From Scilla litardierei (Eukaryota > Streptophyta > Magnoliopsida > Asparagales > Asparagaceae): a stretch of 64,000 nucleotides of DNA. The translations under genes were made by a program, and so were the position numbers. This document shows positions 35,301 to 47,400 of this stretch, piece after piece (within the stretch, counting starts at the first letter, position 1; every line of letters begins with the position of its first letter). Location: NCBI GenBank assembly GCA_030789695.1, contig CM061142.1, forward strand, positions 161,078,391 to 161,142,390. The letters are read 5' to 3'. Below the pieces are notes generated by a model. That model made no database searches and was not told the DNA's origin. It was given only the letters and a program-made list of their open reading frames with translations.

Positions 35301-36427
35301 CTTCGAATATCCGGAGCGAAGAGAACATCATGAAGTAGGATAGTGCGGCCGTTGTCCAGGACGAGCTTGCACGTCCCAACGCCTTTCACTTCAACACGTG
35401 TGTTGTTTCCTACATAGATCCACTTCATTCCTTGGGGTATCCGGTGATACTCCACGAAGGACCGTCTGTCCCTTGCTATGTGGTCGGTGGCACCTGAATC
35501 AATTATCCAAAAAGGATTAGATTCTACAAGAAATATTGAACTAGAAACACATATGTAACTAGTATTATTACAAGTTACCTCGTCACCTCCACTCGTACAT
35601 GAACGAGCATAGTGACCTAACTTGTTGCACTTGAAACACTTGATCTTCTTCAAGTCCTTCTTCTTGTGCCACTTCTTGTGCCCACCCTTGTGTTTGGGTT
35701 TCTTGGTAGACTCAGGTTGCTTATTACGTTCGTTAGTAAACTTCGAATGATTTTTCCGTTTCTTTCCCCCGTGTGAGGAACTAGTAACCATGTGCACTTC
35801 TGCACTTGGCTTGGCGACCGCAAGCCGCTCTTCCTCTAACTCGAGGTGCTTAGAAACATCGCTGAAGTTCTTGATGCTCTCATTATGAGTGAGATGCATC
35901 TTCATTTGGTCCCACCCATTTGGTAGGGAACATATGACTGCTTGGATTTGTTGCTCGTCAGTGAGCACATGACCTGCATCCTTTAACTCTGAGATGAGAT
36001 TCGCCATATGTCACAGATGTTTCCCCATGGAATGATCTGGACGTTTCTTGTATGAATCAAATCTTATAATTAAAGAACGAAGTTTGGACACCGAGGTGCC
36101 ACCAAACTTCTCCTCAAGCTTGGACCATATGTCCATGGCTGGGTCATGCTCTCGGAAGATTCGCATTATGTCGTCTGTCATACTTGACAGCAACGTAATG
36201 CGAGCAATCTTGTTCTTCCGAGACCAAGCATCAAAAGCTTCCTTGTCTCTTCTGTGTTGGGCCGTAGTGCCCAACTCTGGTTCAATCATTTTGTTCTTTA
36301 GTGTTTCGAGCACATCTTGCTCCTCTAGAACATATTGTATCTTTATGGACCATAGTTTATAATTATCGCCGTTGAGTTTTTCACCTTTTTTCAACTCAGC
36401 GACGATGTTCTTAGTGGCAGAAGACAT
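32324..36427 (-). pseudogene. Copia B gag-pol polyprotein, broken
   Basis: It starts at 36427 with MSSATKNIVAELKKGEK, aligned with the Copia C start. Blocks in order: gag; zinc knuckle CFKCNKLGHYARSC; protease DSGATDH; integrase with HSDICGPMN and RTDRASEY (the Copia C form is RTDRGGEY); RT with YVDDILIAG; RNase H with TDADWAGD; end at 32324. Compared with Copia C, the breaks are a TGA at 36011 (Arg position), a TGA at 35222, a one-base deletion near 34670, a TAA at 33791 (Gln position) and a TAG at 32696 (Trp position). The last lies in the SGAIS-W-SSKK segment of RNase H. Confidence 0.95.
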
Positions 36428-37250
36428 TTTAGCTTTAAAATGCTACAAAAGACATAAAACGAAGGTTCGATCAAAAAACATTGCATAAATTTCATATACA
36501 TACTCATCATATTGTTACATTTTCATGATTCATTAGTCTCGGCCAGCGGACCGACCAGGAAAATGGCTAGTACATGGTTCACTACCCCCAGACTGAGCTG
36601 AGGTGTCCCACAAACTAGTCCAAAAGACCAATAGTCGAATCATGATCCATTGAGATGCTGAATCAATCGAATGTGAAATTTCAGACTAGTTTAATATCAC
36701 TCCCACTTGGAAAAATCCCACTTGGAACGATATTATTATATTTGATAAGTTATTTTCGAAAAATATTGACGATGTTGTTCTAGAATCGGAAGTCATTATG
36801 ATCCCAATCACCATCTAGAACAACTTTCAATATTTCCCCATCACTTTATCAAATAGCAGTACTCTTATAGTACTTTGCTGCGGAAAAGAATTTTTGAAAA
36901 ACGTATTTTTCAAACGTATTTTGCAAACGTATTTTGCAGGGCCTACACCCCATTACAGGGTGACATAGCCGAAATATTTCGACAATTTCTCGGCCATTGT
37001 CGGGGTGGTGTCGTGGCCGTGCCAAGGCCGAATTCTACTTCCTTCCGAAGAGAGAGTTGCCATCGCAACTTGGCCAAGGCCGAACACCCATTGAGGGGAG
37101 TTTTCTGCAAGCCACTGACACCGGCGCTTCCCCCCTACAGGAGAATTTTGCCGCAGACAACTGTCGCCGGCTCCGTAGAGACCGGCCATGCAAGCCACCC
37201 CCCCTCCCGGTCATGCAAGCCCCCCTTCCCCCATCAAAATACAGGTCCAA

Positions 37251-37575
37251 CCAGGGCTTGGCCCTGGCCGAGGCCAGGGCCGGTAGTGACCGTGGCCCTG
37301 GCCTGTGCCAGGGCCGGCCGCGGCCCTGGCAGAGGCCAGGGCCAGCCTCGGCCTGGCCCTGGCTGCTGCCAGGGCCGGCCGTGGCCCTGGCAGTGGCCAG
37401 GGTGCCGGCCCTGGCCTCTGCCAGGGCCGGCCTGGCCTCTGCCAGGGCCGGCCTGGCCTGGCTTGGCCCTGGCCCTGGCCCTGGCCCTGGCCTGGCCGCG
37501 GCCAGGGCCGGCCCTGGCCTCGGCCATGGCCCCTTGGCCATGGCCGGCCTTGGCCCATATGGCCATGGCCGGCCT
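37251..37575 (-). repeat. GC-rich GGCCAGGGCC-type leader repeat of Copia B
   Basis: An array of short CCTGGCC / GGCCAGGGCC words with interspersed GGCCATGG in the untranslated leader between the 5' LTR and gag. It stands out sharply from the moderate base composition on both sides. It is stop-poor in all frames, which explains open frames rich in Pro, Gly, Ala, Arg and Trp on both strands. Copia C has a homologous but rearranged array. Confidence 0.9.
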
Positions 37576-37935
37576 CCCCCTTGCATGGGGTTGGCCGCAC
37601 ACCCCCACCGGAGGGGTGGCCGTGGTTGTTATTGGCCGTAGCCAACCCCCTCCGTATGGGGAGGGGGGATGAATTGCCTCCATGGCCCATATGGCCATAG
37701 AGATCATGCACCAACGGGATCTTCTTCTCCGATGAGAATTTGCAACCGCCATCTTCTTCTCCGATGAGACACCCGTTCGTCGAGAAAGTAGTTATACTTC
37801 AATGACCGTATGCCGAAAAAATAACATACTTTCAAGTTCGCAAACTACACGCTCTACATGAAGAGAGTTCGCATTCCCTATTGAATGGAGACTCAGCATC
37901 CATGAAGAGTGCGAGTTTGGCGATATGAACGGTCA

Positions 37936-38085
37936 GTTCTTCCCGTCACAGAGAGTTCCTGCCATATCCGTAATGACAGAAGACCCTAACGTGAAAAGAA
38001 CAACTGCTGCGATTCTCTCCGTCACGATGCGCTCCTACCATATCCATAATGGTAGGAAACTCATTCGTGAAAAAGACAACGCCTC
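37936..38085 (-). repeat. Two ~75-bp leader repeats of Copia B
   Basis: Two diverged tandem units, each with CCGTCAC..GAG.G..CCTACCATATCC and a short hairpin (CCTACCATA...ATGGTAGG in the second). They lie between the primer binding site and the GC-rich block. Copia C has the same pair at about 50065-50210. Confidence 0.7.
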
Positions 38086-38116
38086 GTTCATCGGTTAGAC
38101 CGGGGCGAACCCGTAT

Positions 38117-38129
38117 GGCTCTGATACCA
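38117..38129 (-). promoter_or_regulatory. Primer binding site of Copia B (initiator Met tRNA)
   Basis: Read on the minus strand: TGGTATCAGAGCC, one base after the 5' LTR. This is the classic plant primer site complementary to the 3' end of the initiator methionine tRNA. Confidence 0.9.
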
Positions 38130-38130
38130 A

Positions 38131-38659
38131 TGTAGGATCCTATCAAAACAACGATGTTAGGATTGAATGAAGAGGAGAGACTTACGCTTGCGTACGCGGC
38201 ACCGTAATCTCTGAACTTCGCCCTCGGATTCGCCACAACGGTCAGTACTTCGTCACGGAGGATCGAAGCAGCGTTTCACCGCCTAAATCTCTATTTAGAA
38301 GAGGATTTTAATGGAAGGGAGAAGAAGAACACAAGTTGCCTTATGCAAACTTATGGCATGGTTAGATTAGTGTAAATGCCTTACCCTTAGGTCCTATTTA
38401 TAGGCTTTAGGGGTAGTTATTGTAGGAAATAACTAAATATAAGCTTATTAGCCTATATTAGCACATTTACTTATCCTCTTCTTCATTCACTTATCAAGTG
38501 CCTTTATGCACTTATAAAGTGACTTTTTCCACTTATCGAGTGGTCCTTTTCACACGAGAAAAGGTTCCCTTCGCGCACGCTTTCGTGCACGCGACATCTG
38601 AGGTCCATAGGCCCTCATACATCCCCTCATTGGTGTATATATGTCATCCATATCCAACA
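38131..38659 (-). repeat. 5' LTR of Copia B
   Basis: 529 bp; the promoter LTR for the minus-strand element. The TATA box is TATTTATA at 38395-38402, which reads TATAAATA on the minus strand. Confidence 0.95.
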
Positions 38660-38664
38660 CATAA
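38660..38664. repeat. Target site duplication CATAA (right) of Copia B
   Basis: Matches 30774-30778. Confidence 0.95.
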
Positions 38665-40220
38665 GGCTCACAAAATTCTACACTCTCATTCGAGGCTTCA
38701 ATCAGTTTTCTTCTTTGGAGTATATCAAGGGTTTTGTCACATGGATGCCCCCAAATGATAAAGCCATAACTTGGCTGAATCTCTGGGAACTGAGCTCGTA
38801 CTGCTTACGTTTGCTTCACCTTCAACTGTGGTACCTTGAAGGGCATATAAGTTTCCCACTTTCCTTCCCTTCATCACAACCATGGCTCCTTTTGAGACTC
38901 TCAGTTGGTCCTTTTCAAAGATCGACTTACATCCGGTATTGTCCAATATGCATATGGAGATTATGCTCTTCCACAGATCTGGGACATGCCTCACATCGAC
39001 AAGTGTTATCACTACGACATCATGCATCTTTATCCAGATGGTTCCAATACCTGCAGTCTTGCACACTACATTGTTCCATATGAGGATTGAACCACCATTT
39101 TCCTTGGGACGGTATGTAGCGAACCTACTCCTATGAGGAGTCACATGGTATGAGTAACCGCTATCCATGAGCCACGCAATATTTGCATCACCTTCAATCC
39201 TTGTGGCAAACATCTCAGTATCTCTACCTTCATCACAGACTTGCTCACCATCAATCCCCAAAGATGCCAAACCGGACTCTTTCTTAGCTTCCTTGCCTTT
39301 ATTCCTAACCTTGTTAGGACATCGATTCGAAAAATGACCCTTCTTATGGCAATTGAAACATGTGATATTCGCATACCTATCCTGCAAATGTCTCGACTTG
39401 GAGCGGTCATTGTTCTTCATGAAGCCTCCTCTCCTTTCCTGTTGAACCCTCACATGTAATACCTCCTCGCGGTTACTCACATGTTCTCTACCTTGAACCT
39501 TGCCACATAGTTGCTCAGTGTGAAGCGCTACCTTCACCTCTTCCATGGTGAGAGTTGTTCGGTTTTAAATCATCGACCAAACAAATTGATTATACTCCTC
39601 AGGCAATGAACAGAACAAGACTACTGCTTGTTGTTCATCCTCAATCTTCACATTCGTACCCCACAACTCCAGCACTATCCGGTTCAACTCATCCATGTGA
39701 TCCTTCACCGCTGATCCAGATTTCATCTTGAGAGTATACAGCTGCTGAAGCAAATATAGGCGGTCGTGAAGGATTTCTTCATATTTAGTCCCTCAAGCTT
39801 CTTCCACATATCAGATGTCGTAGCATCATCTAAGACTTCTCTCAGAGCATTATCTGATAACGACAACTGGATTGCTGTAGGCCTTCCTCTCCATCTCCGC
39901 CTTAGCAGATTCTTTCACCTCCTTATCGATATTCGACACATCGAATACGATTTGTTAACATCTCGTCTGCATCAAAACATTCTTCACCTTCGTTTCCCGT
40001 CTGACATGCTGTAGATGCCAAATCTTCTTCATTTCTCCTCCTCGTCGCTCCTACGAAGTTCCTTCTTCTTCCACTCGTCTTACATTGCTGAATGGACCTC
40101 AAAAGAGCTGTGGGTAACACTCCGGAGTGGGTGCAAATCCTCTTGATCTCAAAATCACTCCAAATCGCTCCATATCTCCTGAAATACGACAAAAACAAGA
40201 AATAGTGAAAAGCATCGCAA
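38665..40220 (-). pseudogene. Copia A gag-protease-integrase start, broken
   Basis: Minus-strand 5' coding part of Copia A. A degenerate gag lies at about 40200-39565 (LYTLKMKSGSAVKDHMDELNR, LPEEYNQFVW), followed by a zinc knuckle CFNCHKKGHFSNRC near 39360, a protease-like LMDSGYSYHV near 39160 and a pre-integrase motif (LWLYHLGAS) near 38750. It continues into integrase up to the insertion point at 38665 and resumes at 21039. Stops occur in gag (for example after VWSMI at 39565) and in integrase near 38695. The N-terminal end of gag is blurred and no leader or LTR follows. Confidence 0.8.
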
Positions 40221-40300
40221 TATTGTCGAATAATCGTGAAAAAACGCGATATGAGCGATCAAAACGGCTTGCAATCATGCAGAAAAAAGGTTTAAAATAT

Positions 40301-41210
40301 GGAGTGATCAGCAGCAGGGGCCCGAGCCTGGTGCTCCTTTCCTCCGGACGGGCGGGGTCGCGCCAGATGCTTCGGCCTAACTGGACGCGGTCAGCACTGT
40401 CCCTGAGGCTCCGACCGTAGATGAGGTGAACAGGAAGTGGAAGGGGTCCAAACCAAACGTTCCTTTCGCTCGAGCTGGCGGGACCATGTTTGGTGGCATG
40501 CCCTACCCGGAGATAGTTAGCACGGCTTCCCCGAGGGTTCTGACCTCAGGCAAGCAACGCCGGCCCCCTCCCGTCGAGAAGTGGCCCTATGGAGTTCTCC
40601 CGTGGGAGATGGGGAGAGAGGCGCACCCAGGTTACGAGAGGGCGCTCGCCCATTTTAAGCTGACGAGGGCAGAGGCCGAGGCCATGACCGGCGGGACCTT
40701 CATCGAATGCCCTATCGGGTAAGCCTAGAGGAGTCGGTCTTCGAGGATACCGGGGTTGCGGCCCAGCTGTCAGAGTACCTCCTATGGCCCTGGGATCGTG
40801 AATCCTTAACCAACGTGGGGACGGAAAGGTTGTGTGACACCGCTGTGTGGCATATCCTGCAGGTAAGGTGAACTTCCTACCTCGCGTTCGAGGTCTCCTA
40901 ATTTGCGTCCTGACTGGGTCGTGTTCTTTGGCAGGCGATGTCGGCCGCGGTGGCCTTTGCAGCGCCACACCCCTGTGGCCTCAATCTGGGCTTCTCCAGA
41001 CGAGGCGAAGGACGAACTTTGGGATTTCTCTCGGATGTCGGTGGGGTGGTCACAAAGTCCAGACGAAGGGAAAAGGTGGGGATTTGTTTCGGATTTTCCG
41101 CCACAAATCGCCACCGAATCGCGGGGGTCACATCGGATTAAAGATGGACGGGAATCGAAACGTCCCGACCGTTTATCGAGAGACGCATGGGGGGATGTAA
41201 CAGGCGGCGT
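40301..41210 (+). pseudogene. Fragment of a Tat-type accessory gene (second copy)
   Basis: A stretch with open frames such as 40426-40722 and a segment near 40735-40860 whose translation (ESVFEDTGVAAQLSEYL...VGTERLCDTAVWHILQ) is clearly homologous to the 51065-51200 part of the accessory gene farther right (ESVFDEAGMAARLAE...VGTERLGATVTWHLAQ). A GT-AG intron at about 40862-40934 matches the same position in that gene. It is a separate, diverged copy fused to Copia A on the left and to the promoter region of the next copy on the right. Confidence 0.65.
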
Positions 41211-41283
41211 CAGGTGAAGCGTCAGGCCGCCTGGATGTGCGACGCATGGCCGGGAGCAAGCGGTGGAGATCGGAGAGCGGATG

Positions 41284-41293
41284 CCTATAAGTA
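41284..41293 (+). promoter_or_regulatory. TATA box of Tat accessory gene
   Basis: CTATAAGTAG about 185 bases before the ATG at 41473, with GC-rich DNA upstream. A start site near 41315 would give a leader of about 160 bases. This suggests the accessory gene has its own promoter on the strand opposite to pol. Confidence 0.5.
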
Positions 41294-42791
41294 GGGGTGG
41301 CAGTTGTTGCTGGAGAATTTCTTGCTTTCAAGTGTTCTAGAGCAGATTTCTTGAGTGTAGGCGATTCCCTTCGTGGAGACCGAGGTCGTTGCCAGATTTT
41401 GCACCGTCTTCCCCGTCGCAACGGCCGTCGTAGCGACTAATTGGCAGGCATATTTATTTTCTTTTCTCCGGTATGGTTTCATCATCTTCAGCCTCGTCGT
41501 CAAGGTCGACGGGTGGCTCCACGGCAGAGTCAGTGGAGGTTGTTGGTGGAGTATCGCCCGGGCGTTTGGGCCGTAGCGGGTTCGGGTCCACGGCGGGAAG
41601 TGGGGGCCCAGAGAAGGGGAGGTGGCCCCTAGGGGTGAAAGCGGGGTCATCCAAGCGTGGACCCGTGACCGTTGGTGGGGCCGGTGGGGTGCCCACCGAG
41701 GTACTGAGTCAGAGGTCAGAGGCGCGGATAGAGGTCGTGCCCAGGGTGCGCGCGAAGTATATCAGGCTGCCGTATGACGTTCGTCTGTCGACAGCCTCGG
41801 AGCGTGTCTATTTCACGAAGGATGGCGAGGTCGGGATCTACGTGGCATACTTCGATCAGGGCCTACTGTTCCTGCTCCATCTGTTGTATCACAAGGTCCT
41901 GGAATTCTTGGGCCTGTCGCTCTGCCAGCTGATGCCGAATTCTGTTAGTGCGATAATCGGGTTTCTTGTCCTCTGCATGACGACCCTAGTCAGCCCGACC
42001 CTTTCTTTGTTTCGCCATTTTTTTACAGTTAAGAAATTCCGGTCACACTTTTATTTGTCGACGAGGACGAGTCACCCCCTCATCCGGGGCCTGCCAGGGA
42101 AGATCAAAGGGTGGCGCAGGTCGTATGTGTTTGTCTCACTGCCTGCCGAAATGACCCTTTAGTCGGGTTGGAGAGTGCTAAGTCCCCAAGCGAGGGAGAG
42201 GGTGAGGCTGAGCAAGGCCGAGGCGGAGCAGGTGGTGCGATTGGAGGCGATACTCCCCGAGGGCAGGCAGTACACCCACCTTGCCAGGTAGGAGATCATA
42301 GCTCGACTCATCTAGCCCGAAGGTAACCTTAGCCGTGTGGTTTTTATTTCGAATTCGCTTACCCTGAACTCTTCCCTTTTTGCAGATCTGACGATGAGCA
42401 TCTCCTTCGAGGATCTGGACAGGATCACCGAGCAGATGATGACCGAGGAGATGGTTGCCGAGGAGCAGGTCGCTCCATTGGGCGCTAAGGGTCACAAGAA
42501 GAGGCTGAGGCCAAGTGAAGGGGACGGGACTAAGAAGGCTGAGGGGTTCAGTGGACAGAAGAGGAGGAAGAGAACAGTGGAGAGGCCGACCGTCCCTGGT
42601 GCATGCGTAGGGTGGGGGTCTGTAGAAAGTGTCCGACATATCGACGTTCCCCACACCATCGACCTCGAAGCCAAGGAGACGCACGGTGGTCCGTCAGATA
42701 AGCAGGTGTCTGTCAGTGGAGGGGGTCCTCCGGGGCTGACCGGGTCGTCGGTAGCTCATGATTCGACGTCCGTTCCACAAGGGGGCCCGTG

Positions 42792-42796
42792 GGGTC
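42792..42796. repeat. Target site duplication GGGTC (left) of Copia C
   Basis: Repeated at 50879-50883. Confidence 0.95.
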
Positions 42797-43402
42797 TGTA
42801 GGATCCTGCCCAAAACAGAGTTAGGATCGATAATTAAAGTGGAGACTTACGCTTGCGTATGCGGAACGGTAGTCTCGGAACTTTGCCTTCGGATTCGCCA
42901 CGACGGATCGAGTCTTCTCACGAACGGAGTAAGGCTACTAATCCACAATCTAAATCTCTATTTTAGATTAAGAACTTGGAAGGAGGGAGAGGAAATATTT
43001 CTGCAGAGCTTCGCTATGAAGAAGATGCATGCATGAATTTCATGCAAATGGTGTAAGGAAAATGGCTACCCTTGGGTCTTATTTATAGCCCCCAAGGTAG
43101 TTATTTTAGGGTAAGTTGTTCCTTTGGAACAACTTAATTAAGGTGTACCATGATGCATGGCACATTATAAGCTTAAGTTGTACCATATGCATGGTACAAC
43201 ATAAGCTTAAGATATTCCCCCTTTATTAGCCATATGTCGCATGCATTTATGCATATATAATGCGACTTTCCCACTCATACAGAGATCCTCTCCGCAAGGG
43301 AACAGATTCCCTTTGCACACGACTTCGTGTGCGCGACGTTCGAGGTCCGTATTCCCTCGTACATCCCCCACAAGGGTGTACAAACGTCTTCCATATCCAA
43401 CA
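42797..43402 (-). repeat. 3' LTR of Copia C
   Basis: 606 bp, TGTAGGATCC...ATATCCAACA. It is identical to 50273-50878 by direct reading. Confidence 0.97.
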
Positions 43403-43420
43403 TCTCCCACTCACACTTGA
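43403..43420 (-). promoter_or_regulatory. Polypurine tract of Copia C
   Basis: The minus strand reads TCAAGTGTGAGTGGGAGA next to the 3' LTR. Confidence 0.85.
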
Positions 43421-44461
43421 GGGGATTGTAAGAGAACGTCTTTCCCTTAGTTCTTTCATCTATCATACCGATAAATAAACCGTGCGACCGTCATGCGCGT
43501 AGAGTCTGTTGTTGTGCACTTGTTAGAGATACACAACGACCTCGAAGGTGCAAAGTTGAGTAGTTCAACGCATGCTTTAACCTAGATTATTTCTTCACAT
43601 TTTCTTGTACTTTATATTCAACAATTGAATCCCATCTGGATTACAATTGGCTGGCCAGCTTTGAATCACTAAAGTCCAAATGCGAATATGAAATCAATCT
43701 TCCTCTTCTTGCGAACCTTCTGATCTTGACTTGATTCGCTTTTCTAACGTGCCCCGCCGAGCCGAATTACCATAGCCCATTAGTAACACGCTAAGATAGC
43801 GATCATCTCGTCAAATCTAAAGGAACCAATTGGAGTCCTTGAGGGTAAGAGTTAAGACCCGTATGGCCTTTGAGTCTCACATAATAGCAAACACTATTGC
43901 TACTAACTCAGTGGTCGAAATGCATACGTGGTATGAACACGTATTACAACATCACTCCTTTCCCAGGGAGAGTATGTCTTAATGATGTTGTACGGATGAA
44001 AAGATCAGACACCACTGTGCCTATCTTTTTGAGTCCCCTTACTACTCGTGAAATATTCACGGACTCTCATCCTGCATAAGACAGATAGGATTTTTTAAAA
44101 AATCCTACGAGATCTCTTTCAAATATCCTTGTGATACAGATCTCAGATCTTTTGTAAGCATCCATATGATGCAGATCTTTTATTCGACTATCTTGTTTAA
44201 GTCATGACTCCAAATCATTTAATGATTTTGACTTTAAACTAGTCTCATCTCTATCTTATCCATCTGATAAGATAAGGCGGTTGCTCATGTGAGAGAGCCA
44301 ACCTTAATCTGTCCGACATACACACAATAAAATAGCTGAGACTTAAACACAAATGTACATAAAATCATTTGTAAGAAACTTGTATGCAATATATAAAAGA
44401 ACTTCTTTCTTTTATTAAACTTTGATCTTCTATAGACATGGGAAATATTACAAGATACAGC
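43421..44461 (-). other. 3' noncoding region of Copia C
   Basis: About 1 kb without coding motifs, homologous to 31326-32323 of Copia B. It contains a short direct repeat around GATGCAGATCT / GATACAGATCTC near 44130-44180. Confidence 0.7.
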
Positions 44462-47400
44462 TCAGCACCTACGCATTCCCATAGATGATAAGTGTTTGTA
44501 AAACACATCTTTGGGGATCGCCTTAGTAAGGGGATCCGCTATCATCTCATGCGTGGATATGTATCCTATGTCTACTTCCTTCCGTTTGTCATAGTCCTTC
44601 GCAAACTTGAATCGAATGTCAATGTGTTTGGTCTTACAATGAAATTTAGGATCTTTGACGTAGGCAATCGAAGGTTGACTATCACTGTATATAGGAACAG
44701 TGCTTGAGTCAGTGGCATTCGTCAGCCTGTCTAAGAATTTCCTAAGCCAAACAGCTTCTTGGACCGCCATGCTGAATGCTACGAACTCGGCTTCCATGGT
44801 TGATAGAGCGATGCAGGTTTGTTTCTTGCTGCTCCAGGATATTGCACCATTCCCGAGTAAGAAAACAAAGCCTGAGGTAGATCTTCGCTCGTCGAGATCA
44901 CCTGCCCAATCAGCATCGGTATAGCCTTCGAGTCTCAAGGTATTGCCTTGATAGCATAACGCATAATCCGCAGTCCCTTTGAGGTACCTTAATATCCTCT
45001 TTACCGCTTTCCAGTGTGCTTGTCCTGGGTTGGATTGGTAACGGCTTACCATACCAACAGCATAGCAAATGTCCGGTCTGGTACACATCATGGCGTACAT
45101 CAGACTCCCGACAGCACTGGAGTATGGAACTTTTTCCATAGCTTTCTTTTCTTTTGGATCTTTGGGACACATCTCCAAACATAGACCCTCGCCTTTGCTT
45201 ATTGGAGTATCAATTGGCTTGCAGTCCTGCATATTAAACCGTTCTAAAACTTTCTTTATATATGTCTCTTGAGAGAGAGAAAGAAGTTTCTTGGAACGAT
45301 TCCTTGATATCTTAACCCCAAGGATATATGCAGCTTCACCCATGTCTTTCATCTCAAAGACGGATGAAAGCCAAGTTTTGATATCCAAGATAAGACGCTT
45401 ATCCTTTCCGGCTATAAGTATGTCATCTACATAAAGAGACATAATTACATACTTGTTTTTAATCCTCTTAATATATACGCAGTTGTCTTCGTCGAGCATG
45501 GAGAAACCATACGACAAGACGACTTCTTGAAAGCGCATATACCACTGCCTTGAGGATTGTTTAAGACCATATATGGATTTACGAAGTTTACAAACCTTAT
45601 GTTTGTTTTCTTCTTGTACAAACCCGTTTGGTTGTTCCATGTAGATCTCCTCATCTAGTTCTCCGTTAAGAAAAGCAGTCTTTACATCCATCTGATGTAA
45701 CTCGAGGTCCAAACAAGCCACCATTGCCAGAATTAAGCGAATGGAGGTAAAACGCACGACAGGAGAGAAAGTCTCTTCGTAGTCTATTCCTTCCTGTTGC
45801 GTGAAACCTTTCGCAACAAGGTGAGCTTTATATTTCTCGATGGAGCCATCAGCCTTATGCTTGATTTTGAGAACCCACTTGTTCCCAATGGCTCTACGTC
45901 CCTTAGGTAAATTAACCAAGTCCCAGACTTGGTTTGTTTTCATGGATTGAAGTTCTTCTTCCATTGCCGCTATCCATTTATCTTTAGCAGGGCATATGAC
46001 GGCCTGTTTGAAATTTGCAGGTTCGTCATCATCTTGTAGTAATGTCATGAATGTTTGAGGAAATTCATCCTCAAATCTCAGAGGTGTTAGCCTCGTTCGA
46101 TTACTACGTCTTGTTTGAGTTTGATCACTCCCACTTGGAATGACATCACTCCCACTTGGAATAACATCACTCCCACTCGGAATAGGATTGGTATCGTTCG
46201 TATCATCCATTGGTGAAGTTTGAAACGTATTTTCTTCTTCACCAAGAATTCTCCCACTCGAACGTTCCGATCCTTCTTGATCCCAAGTCTCAAACAAGGA
46301 TAAGTCTTGACTTATCTCATCCTGTCTTGGAAACTCTTTTTCCAAGAAGACAACATCCCTCGATTCGAATTCTATTAGACCCCCATTGTCCTCTTGACCG
46401 ACGAAAACATATCCTTTGGAGTTTTCAGCGTATCGGATGAAGATACACTTCCTCCCACGTGGCCCAAGTTTGCCATATTTGTGAGAGGATAAATGTGCGT
46501 AAGAGGCACAACCCCAAGGTTTTAGAATGTTTAAGTCTGGAGTTCTATTGTTCCACAACTCATAAGGAGTGGAACTTACCGACTTCGAGGGTACACGGTT
46601 TAAGATGAATGCTGCCGTCAATAATGCGTCACCCCAAAAGGTGATAGGCAAATTTGCCTGAGACATCATTGATCGGACCATTTCCATCAATGTCATATTC
46701 CTTCTTTCCGCAACACCGTTTTGTTGCGGAGTGTAAGGCATAGTTACCTGATGTACTATGCCTTTTTCATCACAAAGTTCCTTAAAACTTATTGATTGAT
46801 ATTCACCGCCCCTATCGGTTCGCAAAACCTTAATCTTACGATCTAATTGATTCTCCACTAAACTCATATAGTTTTTAAAGCAAGCCAAAGCTTCACTTTT
46901 GTGGGATATCAAATAGATATGTCCGAAACGGGTGAAGTCATCAATGAATGTGATGAAATAGGACTTCGCGCGTCTTGTCTTAACATTCATTGGACCGCAA
47001 ATGTCCGAATGGATAAGCTGTAATGGAACTTCGGCCCTTGTGCCAGTTCCAAACGGCTTGCGACAAGTTTTCCCTACAAGACAATGTTCGCAAGTTGACA
47101 TTTCAACTTTTGAAACATTAGATAGCAAGCCACTTTTAGCAAGTCTATCCATTCTAGTTGGTCCAATATGACCAAGTCTTGCATGCCAACAAATGATCTC
47201 AGACTCAGAGTTAGAAACATTTGTTAAATGGAAACTTTCATTAATGGAAGAAGAATCATCATACATTGTATTTAAAACAATTAATCCATTACAAATATTA
47301 CCAGAACCAATCAAAGCATTATTACAAACAAGGTCAACATATTGTTTATAGAACCTACACTCATAATCTAAAGACATTAACAAGACCACGGAAACGATAT

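Larger units (their letters stand above)
30779..38659 (-). mobile_element. Copia B: complete Copia element, decayed
   Basis: A 7881-bp element on the minus strand with 529-bp LTRs at both ends (TGTAGG...CCAACA) and CATAA duplications. The gene order is gag, protease, integrase, RT, RNase H from right to left. It is the same family as the intact Copia C. LTRs differ at about 12 positions by eye. The coding region has several stops and a frameshift. Confidence 0.95.
17078..40300 (-). mobile_element. Copia A: old Copia element split by two nested retrotransposons
   Basis: A Ty1/copia element on the minus strand. Gag and protease are at 38665-40220; integrase is split at position 21044 / 38665; reverse transcriptase and RNase H run down to 18433. 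A Tekay element and Copia B are inserted in the integrase region. Without them the element would be about 5.6 kb. A candidate 3' LTR lies at 17078-18320. No 5' LTR or primer binding site is visible past gag: the sequence switches to Tat-related DNA near 40300, so the 5' end appears truncated. Confidence 0.75.

Noticed and set aside
37035..37752. Long Pro/Gly/Ala/Trp-rich open frames on both strands
   Set aside because: They arise from the stop-poor GC-rich leader repeat of Copia B; the repeat is rearranged in Copia C, so no protein is conserved.
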